DNA of 64,000 nt from Takakia lepidozioides (lineage: Eukaryota; Streptophyta; Takakiopsida; Takakiales; Takakiaceae): NCBI GenBank assembly GCA_030704615.1, contig CM060732.1, positions 28,255,053 through 28,319,052 on the forward strand, in the 5' to 3' direction. The notes below the pieces were generated by a model, which worked only from the letters and a program-made list of their open reading frames with translations, ran no database searches and was not told the origin of the DNA. Below are positions 11,846-23,900 of this stretch, one piece after another; positions within the stretch are counted from its first letter, which is position 1, and every line of letters begins with the position of its first letter. Made by a program: the position numbers and the translations under genes.

Positions 11846-12341
11846 CAATACAACAGTGAGACCCGGAATAGCATAGGATTTGTTACAGAAACCTGTACCC
11901 TTGCTTTGCGAGCTTTTCTCAGTGGGCCGCAAATCAGCTGTATCTCCGTTATTTATACCATTAGAGATGCAGCTAGAATTCTTCGCTTGTTGGTTCCTCA
12001 GGCATCCATCCATAGATGGCCATGGTCATTCCTGGGGTGCAGAATCCACATTGGGAAGCATGAAAACCGGAGAGCTGTTTATAAATAGCATGATGTCCAT
12101 CGCGTAAGCTCCCAAGCCTTCAGTCGTTGTGATTGTACAGCCATCAATGGAGCAAAGGAGAGTGAGGCAAGAGTTGATAGTGAGCTCTTCCACTTGCTTG
12201 GTGCTTGAATTGTACCTGGAGAGAAGAACGACACAAGCGCCGCAGCCACCTGCAGGTGCGAACCCATAAAGGATACATGGAATCACAGATCACATAAATT
12301 ACACTCTGATTATATCATTGAAGGGGCGTGAGATTGAGACG
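11846..12341 (-). other. Inverted segment carrying most of AAO exon 2
   Basis: Read on the minus strand, this gives the end of intron 1, the acceptor cctgcag, and exon 2 from GGCGACVVLLSRYN to AIPGLTV. That is the piece missing on the plus strand between intron 1 and GNLCRC. In copy B the same sequence is in normal orientation at about 28,92x-29,368. Short inverted words (tgtctcaac in the intron, gtctcactgttgag in the exon of copy B) lie at the two breakpoints and may have mediated the flip. Confidence 0.85.
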
Positions 12342-13385
12342 AGAAAGCTGTTTCTGGCAATCTGTGTCGCTGCACCGGGTACAGACCCATTCTCGATGCT
12401 TGCAAGAGTTTTGCTTGTGATGTGGATCTGGAAGATCTGGGGCTAAATTCCTTTCAGGCAAATAACCTGTCGGGAGGCCCAGGTCAGCTTCCGCAGTACG
12501 ATCCATCAGCGGACCCCATATTTCCAAAGTTTCTCCTTGAAGAGTTAGAGGCAAAGGCGATACCCAGGAAACAAGACAACGAACCTCACGATCATTCACT
12601 GCAGTTGCGATTCCGACATGTTGACACAAGCCCAGACGAAGGGGAACAGGACCGTTTGTGGGTCAGCCCCAGAAATCTGGCAGAAGTTTTCTCTTCCTTG
12701 AAATTGTACCAGGGTAAACGTAATGTGAGACTTGTTGTGGGGAACACCAGCTCTGGATCTTCAAAGACATAAAACCTGAAGTCTTCATTGACATAAGCAA
12801 GGTATACGTTGCACTCAGCCAATTCTGGCCTTAGACTAGCAAGTGTTTCGAGGAATTGTGTTCATGAAAGGCAAAGGCCTGGTTGTTGATTAGATGGTGG
12901 AGGGGGTATATATGAGTCAGAATGCCTCCAGAGATATGGTATTTTGGGGAGCACCCCTTCCTCTTCTGGAATCAGGGTGTCATTAAGAGATTCTTTGAAA
13001 GTAGCGGCTTCTTCCTCCACACATGTAGAGGGACTAAATGATGCAAACATCGTCCTCTTGTGTGTACAGGTACCTGAGCTGCTTTCTGTTCATCAAGATT
13101 CTCATGGAATTGAAGTGGGTCCAGCTGTAAGCATTGCCAAACTCATTGACCTTTTGGAAGACTTTGCACCCCTCAGCCCCATCTCCGGCGTAAATCATAC
13201 ACAGGAAAATGATAAAGCAAATGGAGGCACCCTGTCTTATTGGGAGAATGCGAGCAACCCATACGTCTTGCTCTGGCAACTCACCTCAAGCAATTGGCCA
13301 CAGGACATGTGCGCAACTGGGGGAGCGTGGGGGGTAATTTGGTGATGGCCCAGCAGTACTCTTTTGATTCAGATCTAGCCACCAT

Positions 13386-13997
13386 GGGTCTGTAAAGGCA
13401 GACAAGCTACCTACCGAATACCTTGCCAAGATTTTGAGGCCTCCCAGGGCAACAGTGGCGTCCTCTACCTCCAGAATCTCTAATACGCGAGTTACTTCTC
13501 CTATCAATGATGGTAAGGAAGCAAATAGATCAATTGACGTCGTTGGAAAATTTGAAACAATAAAAATTTAAGCGCATCTCAACTCAAAGCCGTCTAGGCA
13601 CAAGTTTAGTTGGTTGTCCATTGTGGCTTATGCTCTCCCTTCCAATGTTGGCCTTGTCCCCCAATTATCTTATTTCTCCCTTCTTCAACAATCTGGACTA
13701 CCTTGTGCATTGACCCTCTCTCCTTTCGTCAGCACTCTGCTCTTTGCTCAACTTCCTTGTTAGCTCTGTTCGTTCTTGTGGTCACTCCTGGGTCAAGTGT
13801 GGCCAGGAGATAGGGTAACCACTCTTCTGTGCACCTTGTGACTTTGCGAAGTTAGCTTGCCTTTCACTATTATCAGAAGGGAAAAAACATGTAAATTTGT
13901 TGCAGCAAGGAAACTTTCACCCCCACTGTTCTGCAGTACTCGAGTTACTGTACCCCAGTGTGAAGACAACCTGTTCGACTATGACGTTGTACTGGCT
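13386..13997. other. Unrelated segment replacing AAO exons 3 (3' part) to 5 (5' part)
   Basis: Homology to copy B stops after gatctagccaccat at 13,385 (copy B 30,866) and resumes at tgctagtgacattcc near 13,998 (copy B 32,758). The 612 bases between do not match copy B. They contain a short open frame at the start and a T/C-rich part (13,610-13,800). I do not recognise the origin. Confidence 0.65.
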
Positions 13998-16959
13998 TTG
14001 CTAGTGACATTCCCCCTGGGGGAAAGAATGTAGGAGTTTCACATGTCTATTTCACGGAGACCCTCTTTGCTACAGACCTTGTGGAGTGTGTGGGTCAACT
14101 TTTGGGAGTTGTGGTACTTTCCACTAACCTGAAGTACAGGTTTGCTATACTTTTGGAGGGTGGCCAGGAGGAAGAGAGGTGCTAGAGCTGTGTGGGGGAG
14201 ATTGCTTCACTTCAAAGTTTGCCTTTTAACAGTTTTGGCAGAACTGTCCTCAGTATAAGAAAGCATAGAATGAAGCTAGTAGCACGTGGCCCCACCTTAA
14301 GCAGACATGCTGGTTGATGTCAAATCAATATAGCAGATTTGTCTGGAGAGTGGACTCTCACATCACCCACTCTCACACTCACTTCGGGAAAAGAACAGGA
14401 AAATTCAGGACTGGAAATAATGTTGACAAAATTATGTTTTCCCCCTCAATAGTGGGATACGGCGCGTTTGTCTTGACAGGTTGTAGATACATATGACCAT
14501 GCTAGAACTGCTGCAGCCAAAGTCAGCATAGACTACGATACACATAGTGTTGGACCTGCTGTCCTCTCTGTGGAGGATGCGGTCTCTCAAAAATCCTTAT
14601 TTGATCCCCACTGCTTAACAGCCCATGCGCTGCACCCTGTAGGAGATGTCGCAAAGGGCCTTGCAGAGGCGGACTTCAAGATTGAAAGGGCTGAGGTAAG
14701 TATTTTTCAAGCCATCATCACTCTCTCTTGCATGGCTAGGTGAGCAGTTTAGGAATCCCCCTTATGTTTTTAAGTATGTGTCAAGGAATGAACACTCAAC
14801 CATCTGTAACAAGATGGTCGTTGGCTCTGCACTACTTGGAATTTGGGGTGCTCCAGGCTCATGGTGAAACCCCATGGAAGGTATGTTCCCCTGGGTGGTG
14901 TACTGCTCTACCCAGGGCCCTGAGGTTGTGCAAGGGACCATAGCTGCCTGCCTAGAACTTCCTTTGCACAATGTGCGTGTCATTACTCGCCGGCTTGGTG
15001 GGGCATTCGGAGGCAAAGGATTTCGGAACATTTCTGTGAGAGCCGTTAACTTGCTTTTGAATTAGATCTGTCATGTGTCCCCTCTTTAACCCCCCATTCA
15101 AATTTCCATCCAAATTGTGAACGGGGTTCTCGGTCCGAATTACAGGGCCTTGGAAGATAGTCAATCAGTACCCGTCTCTAAGGTCCTTTGGCCTCCCAGT
15201 GGAAAGTGCTTTGTTGCAAAAACAACAAAACTGTAGTACTATCTGGATACATTCTCGAGCGGTCCTCCATGCCGATAGAATCTTGCGGCCGGATTTCCTG
15301 TCTGCAGCTCTATCTCCCTCTTTTCCAAGCGCATTGTGGAGTTTTAAGGTGGGCTCCCACAGTTTGTGGAAAGAGAGATCCGTGCGAGATTCAACTGTTT
15401 ATTCCGGGATACCTAATCTCTCATAGAGGTCTTCCCTTATCAGGATCAGAAATGCTTTGCAGCTTACCCACTTGAAGCATTGACTCTTTGGCAATCCCTG
15501 GAGCTTTAGTTGCTTTTGGGCTGTTTTTGTCCCCTCTCTCTTTCTGGGCTCTTTGAGCATGAACATAATAATGAAATAAATCATGTATGCACCCACCCCT
15601 TTCTACACGACTACATGTGTCGGAATACGCTGGGGTGCTATGGGTTTCTTCTTATTCTACTTCATCCCATGGCACTAGGGGATCTTATCCTCTCTCAGAG
15701 TGTGCTACAACTAACATCAAGTGTTTTGAATGCAAGCTCCCACTCCTCGTTGAATGCTTTTCTCTCCCATGTTCCCTCCACCATAACCCTCCATATAAAT
15801 CTGTGCTGGTATTTTATGACCATACTTCCAGTTTCTTAAAATGTGTTATGACTGAAAAGTCTTTGTGCCTTTCCTCCCTGTTCTCCAGATTACAGTGGCA
15901 TGCGCAGTCGCTGCCTACAAGTTGAATAGGCCTGTGAGGTTCTCACTCGACCGGAACACGGACATGATTTTGATTGGCGGACGAAGCCCTACAAAAACCA
16001 CCTTTACTGTGGGATTCACGGCAGATGGGAAAGTTACAGCCCTCAAGCTTATGTTTTGATTGAGGCAGGTTGGTCTCCAGATGTGAGCATCATAATACCT
16101 CGTAGTATTTCGAGTGCCATGAAGAAATACAATTGGGGGGCCTCGGATGTCGCTATCCAAGTGTGTAAAACTAATTCGGCCCCCAAGACTGCCATGCGAG
16201 CTCCTGGTGATGTGCACGGGTCCTTCATTGCAGATGCAATAATTGAGCATGTGGCAGCAGCACTGGGCATGGATGCACATAAGCGGGAGAAAAACTTTCA
16301 TGATACTTCCAAGTATTGAAAAGTTCTGTGGGGCTGACAAAGTAGGCGGTGCTGAAGGCTACACTTTAGCCCTGATGTGGGAGAAGCTCAAGGCTTCTGC
16401 CAACTGGGAATTCAAAGAGCAAGAAGTGCAGGCGTTCAACTCTCAATCAAAATGGGCCAAGCGTGGACTGGCTATGATCCCATGCGTCTACGAACTCCGT
16501 GCTTATCCCTGTGTTGCGACAGTAAGCATTTTCCAGGATGACTCCATTGTAGCAGAGGTGGGGGGAGTGGAAATGGGGCAAGGGCTCTACATGAAAGTGA
16601 AACAGACCATAGCCTTTGGTCTCAGTAAACTATGGCCACAGGTGAGATTGCACCGCAGAAACCATCAGCGGGACTTACTGGATTTTTTAAATGGATTTGC
16701 CCATGCAGGATTAGCATGTCCCCCTTTTTAGGATGCTAGCTAGTGCCAAGTTTTTGTTTCTCGGCAAGACAGAAGGCCACGTTGCCAAGTTTTGGCTAAA
16801 CCCTAATATATTTTAGCCAAAAAATCACGTTATTCTTAGCCAAATAACTATATTGTTAATAGTTGAATTATTGAAGGGGAAGAAGAGTTAAATCTCAAAG
16901 GATATGCCTCAACAGTCAACCATGACCAAGAAGAAAAACTCTAACATATTTTTTACAAT

Positions 16960-17780
16960 GATCCCTTAGAGCCAATGTAAGGATCTCTTAAATTGGAAAA
17001 ATAAAAAAAACTAAATTGCTATTTACGTTCATTGTAAGGATCCCTTATAACGTTCTAAGCCGCTCTAAGGATTTCATAGAGCGGGAAAACTAATCGGTCA
17101 ACCATGACGAAGAAGATAAACCTAACATATTTTTTACATTTATTCTAACAATCGCTTAATATCCTTAGAGCCAATGTAAAGATTTGTTAGATTGGGAAAA
17201 TAGAACAAGCTAAATTGCTATTTACGTTCCTTCTAAGGATCCCTTAGAGCCGCTCTAAGGATTTCATATAGCGGGAAAACAGAAATAGCTAAATTGCTAT
17301 TTATATTCGCTCTAAGAATCCTTTAGAGCCGCTCTAGGGGTTTTTTAGAGTGGAAAAACAGAAACAACTAATTTGCTATTTACATTCGATCTAAGTATTA
17401 TTTAGAGTAAGAAAATAAAAAAAGATAATTTGCTATTTACATTCGCTCTAAGGATCCCTTAGAGCTGCTCTAAGCCGCTCTAGGATTTTCTACAATGGGA
17501 AACATAAAAAAGCTAAATTGCTATTTGTATTTGCTCTAAGGATCCTTCAGAGCCGCTCTAAGGATTTATTAGAGCGGGAAAACAAAAAAAATCTAAATGG
17601 CTATTCACATTTGATCCAAGCATTACTTAGAGCAAGAAAACAGAATAAACTATATTGCTTTTTGCAATCGCTCTAAGAATCCCTTAGAGCCGCTCTCAGC
17701 CGCTCTAAGGATTTTTTAGAGTGATTAAAAAAACAACACATTCACTCTAGGAGTTTCTTAGAATCACTCTAATGATTTTT
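16960..17780. repeat. Minisatellite of ~60-85-base hairpin-rich units
   Basis: At least eight tandem units start with ctaaattgctatttac or a variant (near 17,010, 17,209, 17,288, 17,368, 17,426, 17,512, 17,592 and 17,650). Each contains ctaaggatcccttagag and gagccgctctaagg, which are inverted copies of each other, and ends in an A-rich run after agagcgggaaaa. Long units (~80-85) alternate with shortened ones (~58) that lack the second arm. Confidence 0.8.
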
Positions 17781-18113
17781 TATTGCTGATTGAATTGGTA
17801 TATCATATTACGATCAATATTATACATGTCATATTCGATGTATACATATGGATATATATACATTATACAAAATACGAATATGAACTCCTATATCAGATTG
17901 GACTGCTTTCAGCCCTGGTTTTCAAAAATTATTTTTGTATAGGGTTTCGAACCCTTATAACTATCCATTATAGGATACAAAATTATGGCCCAAAGACCTT
18001 AAGGATTAGCCATAAAGGTTAAAAAAAATTGGAGATTTTGAAATATAATATGATAAATAATTTGATTGAATGGATTTTGAATTTATTGAAATGATGAAGT
18101 CTGAGGTTGAAAA
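17781..18113. other. AT-rich sequence, no gene seen
   Basis: Low-complexity AT-rich DNA without a supported open frame or repeat. It lies between the minisatellite and the hAT-type element. Confidence 0.4.
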
Positions 18114-18554
18114 CAGTGTTGGACTGGTATAAAGTACTGCTATATGCACTGGAATTAGATTCCAGACCAGTCTCGTTTGGGAGAATACTTGGTCATATAC
18201 CAGACCAGGCTGGTATCAGTTTTTTCATACCAGCCACAATACCAGTACTCCCCCGCAGTCTACCTCATTTACTCTGGTATGTGTACCATATTAATTTATG
18301 TGTAAATTTGCCTATACATTTGTATTTATGTATATTTACTTCTAAAGCCATCTTGAATTACAAGTTTATCAAATAGCAAATATCAAGTGAAAATAAATGC
18401 AATACACATAAAGGATGATACCAGAGTTGATATCTCATACGAGCTGGTATTGTGGTCATGATACTCGTACTCATATCAGTATTTGGACAAATATACATCC
18501 ACCATTATATAGACCAGACTGGTATGTAAAAAACTTGATACCAGTCCAACACTG
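18114..18554. mobile_element. hAT-type miniature element (441 bp) with 8-bp target duplication
   Basis: The ends are cagtgttggactggtat and its exact inverted copy ataccagtccaacactg. The flanks gttgaaaa (18,106-18,113 and 18,555-18,562) are identical, an 8-bp target duplication as made by hAT transposases. The interior has further ctggtat/ataccag words and no coding frame, so the element is non-autonomous. The intact duplication suggests a fairly young insertion. Confidence 0.9.
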
Positions 18555-18639
18555 GTTGAAAACATGATATAATATAATATTCTACATTATATATTATATG
18601 TTTATTTATATTTAAAATGTTTAATACATAATTATATAT

Positions 18640-20515
18640 CAAGTTCTGTTAGATCTGGAACGACTGGGAACACCTGAAACTGGGGGGGGGGAACTGGAGG
18701 GGGGAGGATGGCTCCGTAGGTTGCGGTGAGAGAGCCGGGGGACTTAGTTTTTCTCAAGCTCTCCCCCGTTCGGCCTCCTCGCATCTCCCCATATATTTTG
18801 ATGTGTACTGAAGCTACATGCAAGCTCTCAGTACCATCGTCGAGACGGATACGACGTCTCTAGGGCCTTGCCCCAATCCCTAATCTAACTAACGAACTAA
18901 TGGAACTCTTCTCATTCCCCCAGCTCCTCCACTTCTCTCTCTACTCCGGGCAACCTTTCTCTTCCATCTATCATCCGGGAGCTCTTCCCAATCCTCCAAT
19001 TATGGGCCGTCTTCACTAAGCTGCGGCGCGATTCCCCGTGCAAGCAACATTGACAGCCATTCTCCATGGGCCTTTGCAGCATCAGTCCAGTATGCTGAAC
19101 AGCACTCTGGAAGATAAGAAGTTGTCAAAGACCTGCCTCCTCTGACTGCTCTGTAATTTCATTAAGTCCCCTGCTATCTCTAGCTAAAAGTCTACAAGAA
19201 ACTGTTCTCTTGGTTGGCTGTGTTCATGTTTGCAATGCCTGCGCGGTTTACTCCGGAATGCCCTCCATAACGCGTCTGCCTGCATTGCGGCCAGATTGCC
19301 GTACCGCAAAGGGGATAGCCATCAAGTGCCAATTGCGCACGTGGAGGGTGACCGGGAGAATCCGGTGGCGGAAGAAGGAAAGAAGCAGGGAAACAGGAAT
19401 CAACCGGTGCGTTGAGCGATCGCGATCACACGTTTCTGCCTCTAGCCTCCGCTTTGTTGCTTGTTCCAAGCTGTCTCTTCCATACCCTACACAAGTGTCT
19501 TCTTACTGTGAAATGGGGGAGTGTAGGGTGAGGTGAGTGACCGTCTGTTGCATACTACAGGTGCAGTCTGCTCCTCTCCTCAAAATCTGAAGCCATGAGT
19601 GCCAGGGGTACAGCCAGCAAGCGAGGAAATAGGGGGGATCATCGATTCGCCTAGGATCTGCACTTGCGATGAACAAAGGGAAGTCAAAATGGATCACTGA
19701 GAACTACTCTACCTCCAATGGTACGGGCGATTCAATCTTGGGCAAAGGCCCAACCCCACTGATCTTTGACCACTCTTCCACGGAAGATGAGGGGGTTTGG
19801 AAGGACTCCATTCCACAAGAAACCAATGAGCAGCCAGTGTTAGCACTTGACAAGGAAAAGCTCAAGGTCCAAGCGGAAAAACTCACTCAAAGAGGAATTC
19901 TCCTCTACTTCCCTGGGAAGCCAAGAGCTAGGAAGTGAATCCGCACGTGGATCGTAAATACATTGGAGCGGAGGGAGGACTCGACCAACACTTCTGCCTT
20001 TCCATGGGCAGAGGTTTCTACCTGTCATGCGGTTCTGCTGCCAAGTCATCACTCCCACTACTTGGGATGTCTCCTAGTGATGGAGATGATGGGGACTTCA
20101 ACTGGAAGCACAAAAAAGCTCGCGTCACAAAGTGTAGAACACAACTTCGTTTCTAGTATGTAGCAGTTGCCATTATCTGCAGCCTGGTTCCTGTTTCCAG
20201 TTAGGGGGTACTTACAATGTGGCATTCTCATCACTCTAGGCTTGGATAACTTTGTTGCTTATTAGCATTCTCATTGGCACTCTTCTCCCCTCTTCTCTTC
20301 TCACACCATCTGTCTTCTCCTTTCTCGGTTTTCTCACTTCTTCAGATAGCTTGTAGGCTATGGTTACGGGGAAGATTCCCCTCTGTTAGCCTTACGGCCT
20401 CCCTGGTGGTTACTTTTTCCACCTTTTTGTGAACCTTTTTAGAATCTAATTTTGATTCAAAGGGTCTCCGTCCCCTTACTTCCAAAAATAATAATAATAA
20501 TAATAATAAATCAAG
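18640..20515 (+). mobile_element. Probable retroelement fragment with ORF1-like frame and (AAT)n tail
   Basis: The clearest frame is 19,669-19,938: it starts MNKGKSKWITENYST, ends RGILLYFPGKPRARK, and runs into a stop. Related coding continues in other frames to about 20,160 (NTLERRED, then FPWAEV). Pyrimidine-rich 3' sequence ends in an (aat)n tract at 20,487-20,510, which could be a retroposon tail. The layout resembles a LINE ORF1 region, but I cannot name a domain with certainty. The upstream part, 18,640-19,660, has no supported gene. Confidence 0.4.
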
Positions 20516-21234
20516 TTTTTAAATTATTATTTGTTATATCAAATATAAATATAAATATAAATTAAATTTATTTGAAGTTTTTGAGATGTAATATGATAGA
20601 TAACTTGATTTATTAGATTTAAATTGGAATGATGAATCTGACATTGAAAGCATGATATAAATTGATAATATATTTATTTTTATAATACATAATATACATC
20701 ATTATATTTAAAGAAATAAATTTATTATAATATTGTGTCTTTTAAATAAATATTTTAGTATGTTCATTTATATAAATAATACAAATATTTAAGATTTTAA
20801 ATTTGAAATATGAAAATGTAATGATAAGATATAAAGTGATATGAATAAATAATTATGTAGTAAGTAAAAATAACACATGATTGTAACTGATAATGATTGA
20901 TTTATGATAATAGATGGAATGATAATTGACTGGTTGATGGATAGAATGATACTTGATTTATGTAGCGACATCGTTAGATTATAGCTAGATTTTAAAATAC
21001 ATCTAAATTTAAATTTAAATTTATTTAATATAATTATAATTATTCATTTTTATATACTTATTTATACTATATATATAATTCTGACTATAATTAAATATTT
21101 ATAATCTCTAAGTTGTATATACTATATTGATATCATGCTTGAATATTATATACACTATAGATTATGATGTAACATTCAAGTGACATAATCAGAGTGTAAC
21201 GAATTTTGATGATTTCTTGGAAATATAAAATAGT
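20516..21234. other. AT-rich filler, no gene seen
   Basis: Very AT-rich, with runs such as aatataaatataaatata near 20,540. The frames present are low-complexity Ile/Ser/Tyr-rich shadows. I see no feature here. Confidence 0.5.
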
Positions 21235-22375
21235 GTTTTTGGTGGTGTGTCAAATATGTTAGAGGGAGAAAAACAAAAAACAAAACAGAAAACGAAACAA
21301 AAGAGGAAGAACGAAGAGAAAAAATGAAGAGAATGAAAGAAGGGAAAGTTCTATTTCGCTGAGCAACTCATACAGAAATACAAAGAACGGAGTTAAAAAA
21401 GAAAACATAAACAAAGACAGAAAGTGAAAGAAAAAAACAAATGAATGCTACTCATAAGAACTAGGAGACATTTCTATTTTGCCACAGAACCAAAAGACAG
21501 AGAATCATAAACAAACAACAGAAGCAAAGAAGAAAGACAAACGAAGAGGAAAGAAATAAAACGAGAGAGAAAGAATGGAAAGTTCTATTTTGCTGTACAA
21601 TTCACACAGAAATACAAAGAATAGAGATCGGAAAGAAACATAAACAAAGAACACAAAGCAAAGGAAAAAAACAAATGAAGTCTACTCAAAACTTGAGACA
21701 GTTCATTTAGCCACAGAACCAAAAGAACAAAGCAACATAAACAAACAACAAAAGCAAAGAAGAAACACAAACAATGATGAAAGAAAACAAAACAAAACAG
21801 AAAGAACGAATAAACAGTTATATTCCGCTGAACAACTCACACAGAAATACAAAGAACAGAGATCAGGAAGAAACATAAACAAAGAATAGAAAGTGAAAGA
21901 AAAAAACAAATGAAGGCTACTAGGAAGAACTAAGAGACAATTCTATTTTGCCACAAAACCGAAAAAACAAAGAAATATAAATAAACAACAGAAGCAAAGA
22001 AGAAACACAAACGATGGCAAAGGAGCAGAACTCAAAGACAATTCTATTATATACAAAAAGTTTGCTTTAAAAAGAAAGCGAAGGAAATGATCATCGTTCT
22101 GGATACTTATAGAGTTTTCAAAGAAAAAAAAGACAACAGAATGAAAGAGAAAAAAGAAGAAGAAAGTTCTATTCTATCGAAAAACTCACACAGAAAGACA
22201 AGAATAGAGATTAGAAAAAAACATAAACTGAGAACCAAAAGTGACGAACAAAGACAAATAAAACTACTAAAAAGAACTAAAAAACATTGTCAAAGAACCA
22301 AAAGGACAGAGAAACGTAAACAAGCAACAGAAACAAAGAAGAAATACAAACACGAAGGTAAAAGTGGGAACCGAG
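21235..22375. repeat. Purine-rich tandem array, ~240-base unit
   Basis: Units are recognisable by agttctattttgctg followed by cacacagaaatacaaag, near 21,345, 21,580, 21,822 and 22,166 (the last more diverged and offset by ~340). Each also contains cataaacaaacaacagaagc. The plus strand is strikingly rich in A and G over more than 1 kb. Sequence related to one unit edge reappears at 24,085-24,170 beyond the LINE, so the LINE probably interrupted the array. Confidence 0.75.
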
Positions 22376-22389
22376 CTTCCAGGGAGAGA

Positions 22390-23900
22390 TCCTGGAGGAG
22401 GGGAACGTCTCAAAATTCCGTAAAGGTAACGATTTCCTGAGGAAGATATGGAACCCGGAACCGACCCTGAACCAAGCAGTCCCCATGTCATTTGTGGATG
22501 GGAAATTTCGATGGGGAAGATTCTGAGACACATACCAAAGAGTTTTCAAAAGTCATTTCACAAAGAGATGGGAATCGGGGACCGAGATATGACCAAATGA
22601 CTTATAAAATCTTGAAAGCATGTGCTCGGCGGCCCCTGGTGAAGTGGTTCCTCAGAATGTTCGAGTTCCAAAATATCCATGGCAAGATTTTCCCGTCTTC
22701 ATTTCCAATTCACCCAGAGACCTTGTAGAATGGAAACACATGGAAGAGGCGCTTCAAGGGGGAGGAGTGCCACAAGGGGTAAGCCAAGATGGGCTGGCAC
22801 TCTTTCTGCTAGAAAAAGAGGCAGAGTGGTTAGGTACACCTCAGATCCGAGCACTGTCCAACCGCCCCCTTCAGTTTTCTTTCAAACTATTGCCGTCTGG
22901 AGCAGGGTTATGTCCGGAAATTTAGCCATTGAGGAGTTGAATTTCAAACCAGTTGCATTACAAAGAGCCCCGAGCAATCTGCAGGAAAAAGCTTTCAGCT
23001 CTAGGAGCATCTCACTTCTCAAATGCATAGAAAAAATGGCGGACATCCTGGTGAGAAGAAACCAGGACACGTTTGAGAAGATGGAAAATTTGGATTTTCT
23101 CTTGAGATTTGGCCTTAATAGCGAGGCCAGCAATGTATTTGGTGAGGTGAAGCATTGGCCCCGTATGTCGATGAGAGGGATAGGCCGCGCCCCGCCCAGG
23201 CGCACACCTCAGGGACGGATCAAACTTGAAAACGAACATATGCACAATACTCGCTACTTGGAATCAGTCCACAAATATCATAAATGGGCCTTTGAGCCAC
23301 AAGACACTGACAAACCATCCATTTCGGTGGAGGCTCTGGTTGGAAAATTGGTCTGATCACTTTTATTCCCAAACCGGGTAAAGACGCTTCAGACCCAGGG
23401 AATTGGCGTCCCATCACAATGCTCCCAGTGATCTTCAAGATTCTTTCCAAACTCATTGCAAATGCAGCCCACTACGAGCTAGCCGAATCACTTGGTGAAA
23501 TCCACCATGCAACAGGGAGTCAACCCAGGCAGAGCTGGGTGCTTGGACGGGAATTTCAAGCTAGCCTCATGCCTCGAACACTTTGCGCGGAAACAAAAAG
23601 ACATCTTTGTCTTGATAACAGATTTTTCTGGAGCCTTCACTTCCATTCCAATCGGGCAAATCAAGCTAATAATCAATCTCACGCCTGCAGACCCTAGTCT
23701 CAAAAAACTTTGGATTGAGACGGTGGTTGGGAATACAGTCAGATTGGTCGCGGGAGGGAGGTCGTCTAGGGAAATCCGCATCACAAAGGGTGTAGAGTAG
23801 GGAAACACAATCAGCCCACTAACCTTTGCTTTGGTCAAGGACACGGTCTCCAAGTGAATCGAACTCGAATGCATAGGTTACCGGATCAGGAGATGATCGG
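22390..23900 (+). mobile_element. LINE reverse-transcriptase remnant, third LINE family
   Basis: Plus-strand pieces in several frames read as a degraded reverse transcriptase: RYDQMTYKILKACARRPLVKW near 22,580-22,650, then FIPKPGKDASDPGNWRPI (about 23,361-23,414), LPVIFKILSKLIA, PGRAGCLDGNFKLASCLEH, FVLITDFSGAFTSIP, and ITKGVE followed by a stop where RQGDPLSPL would be expected. It lacks the palm FADD/YADD segment. The wording differs from the L1-type LINE at 8-10 kb and from the LINE at 57-58 kb. An A-tract at 24,120-24,138 may be its tail. Confidence 0.7.

Larger units (their letters stand above)
10934..16641 (+). pseudogene. AAO-like: Aldehyde oxidase, copy A (rearranged pseudogene)
   Basis: Molybdenum-flavin aldehyde oxidases convert aldehydes to acids in the cytosol; some plant members make abscisic acid. 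Exon 1 (10934-11093) starts [10 protein letters not shown] and ends at CGE with a normal gt donor. Exon 2 is split: its first part (the GGCGAC cluster cysteines, then NSCLTLLCSIDGC) is inverted at about 11,85x-12,341, and the rest (GNLCRCTGYRPI onward) is on the plus strand to 12801. Exon 3 (13070-13385) stops in SDLAT, then foreign sequence follows. Exon 5 resumes at 13,998-14,124. Exon 6 is about 14,480-14,695. Exon 7 lacks its first third (14,904-15,032). Exon 8 is 15,889-16,641. Further frameshifts include one lost G in exon 2 (GAAGGC versus GAAGGGC) and one lost A near 16,047. It cannot encode a working enzyme. Confidence 0.85.
10636..16735 (+). repeat. Segmental duplication, copy A (AAO-containing)
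   Basis: This block matches 28,172-36,354 nearly base for base over long stretches. It starts at the shared words ggcactgggcg and atatccgcccaacactg, and ends near tagcatgtcccc. The rearrangements described under the AAO pseudogene lie within it. The shared left edge ends in a sequence resembling a hAT-type terminus (compare the cagtgttgg ends at 18,114 and 25,896). This may point to transposon involvement in the duplication. Confidence 0.8.

Noticed and set aside
16049-16340. Minus-strand frames opposite AAO exon 8 (also 35,556-35,942)
   Set aside because: They mirror the well-supported plus-strand exon in both copies and have no family signal.
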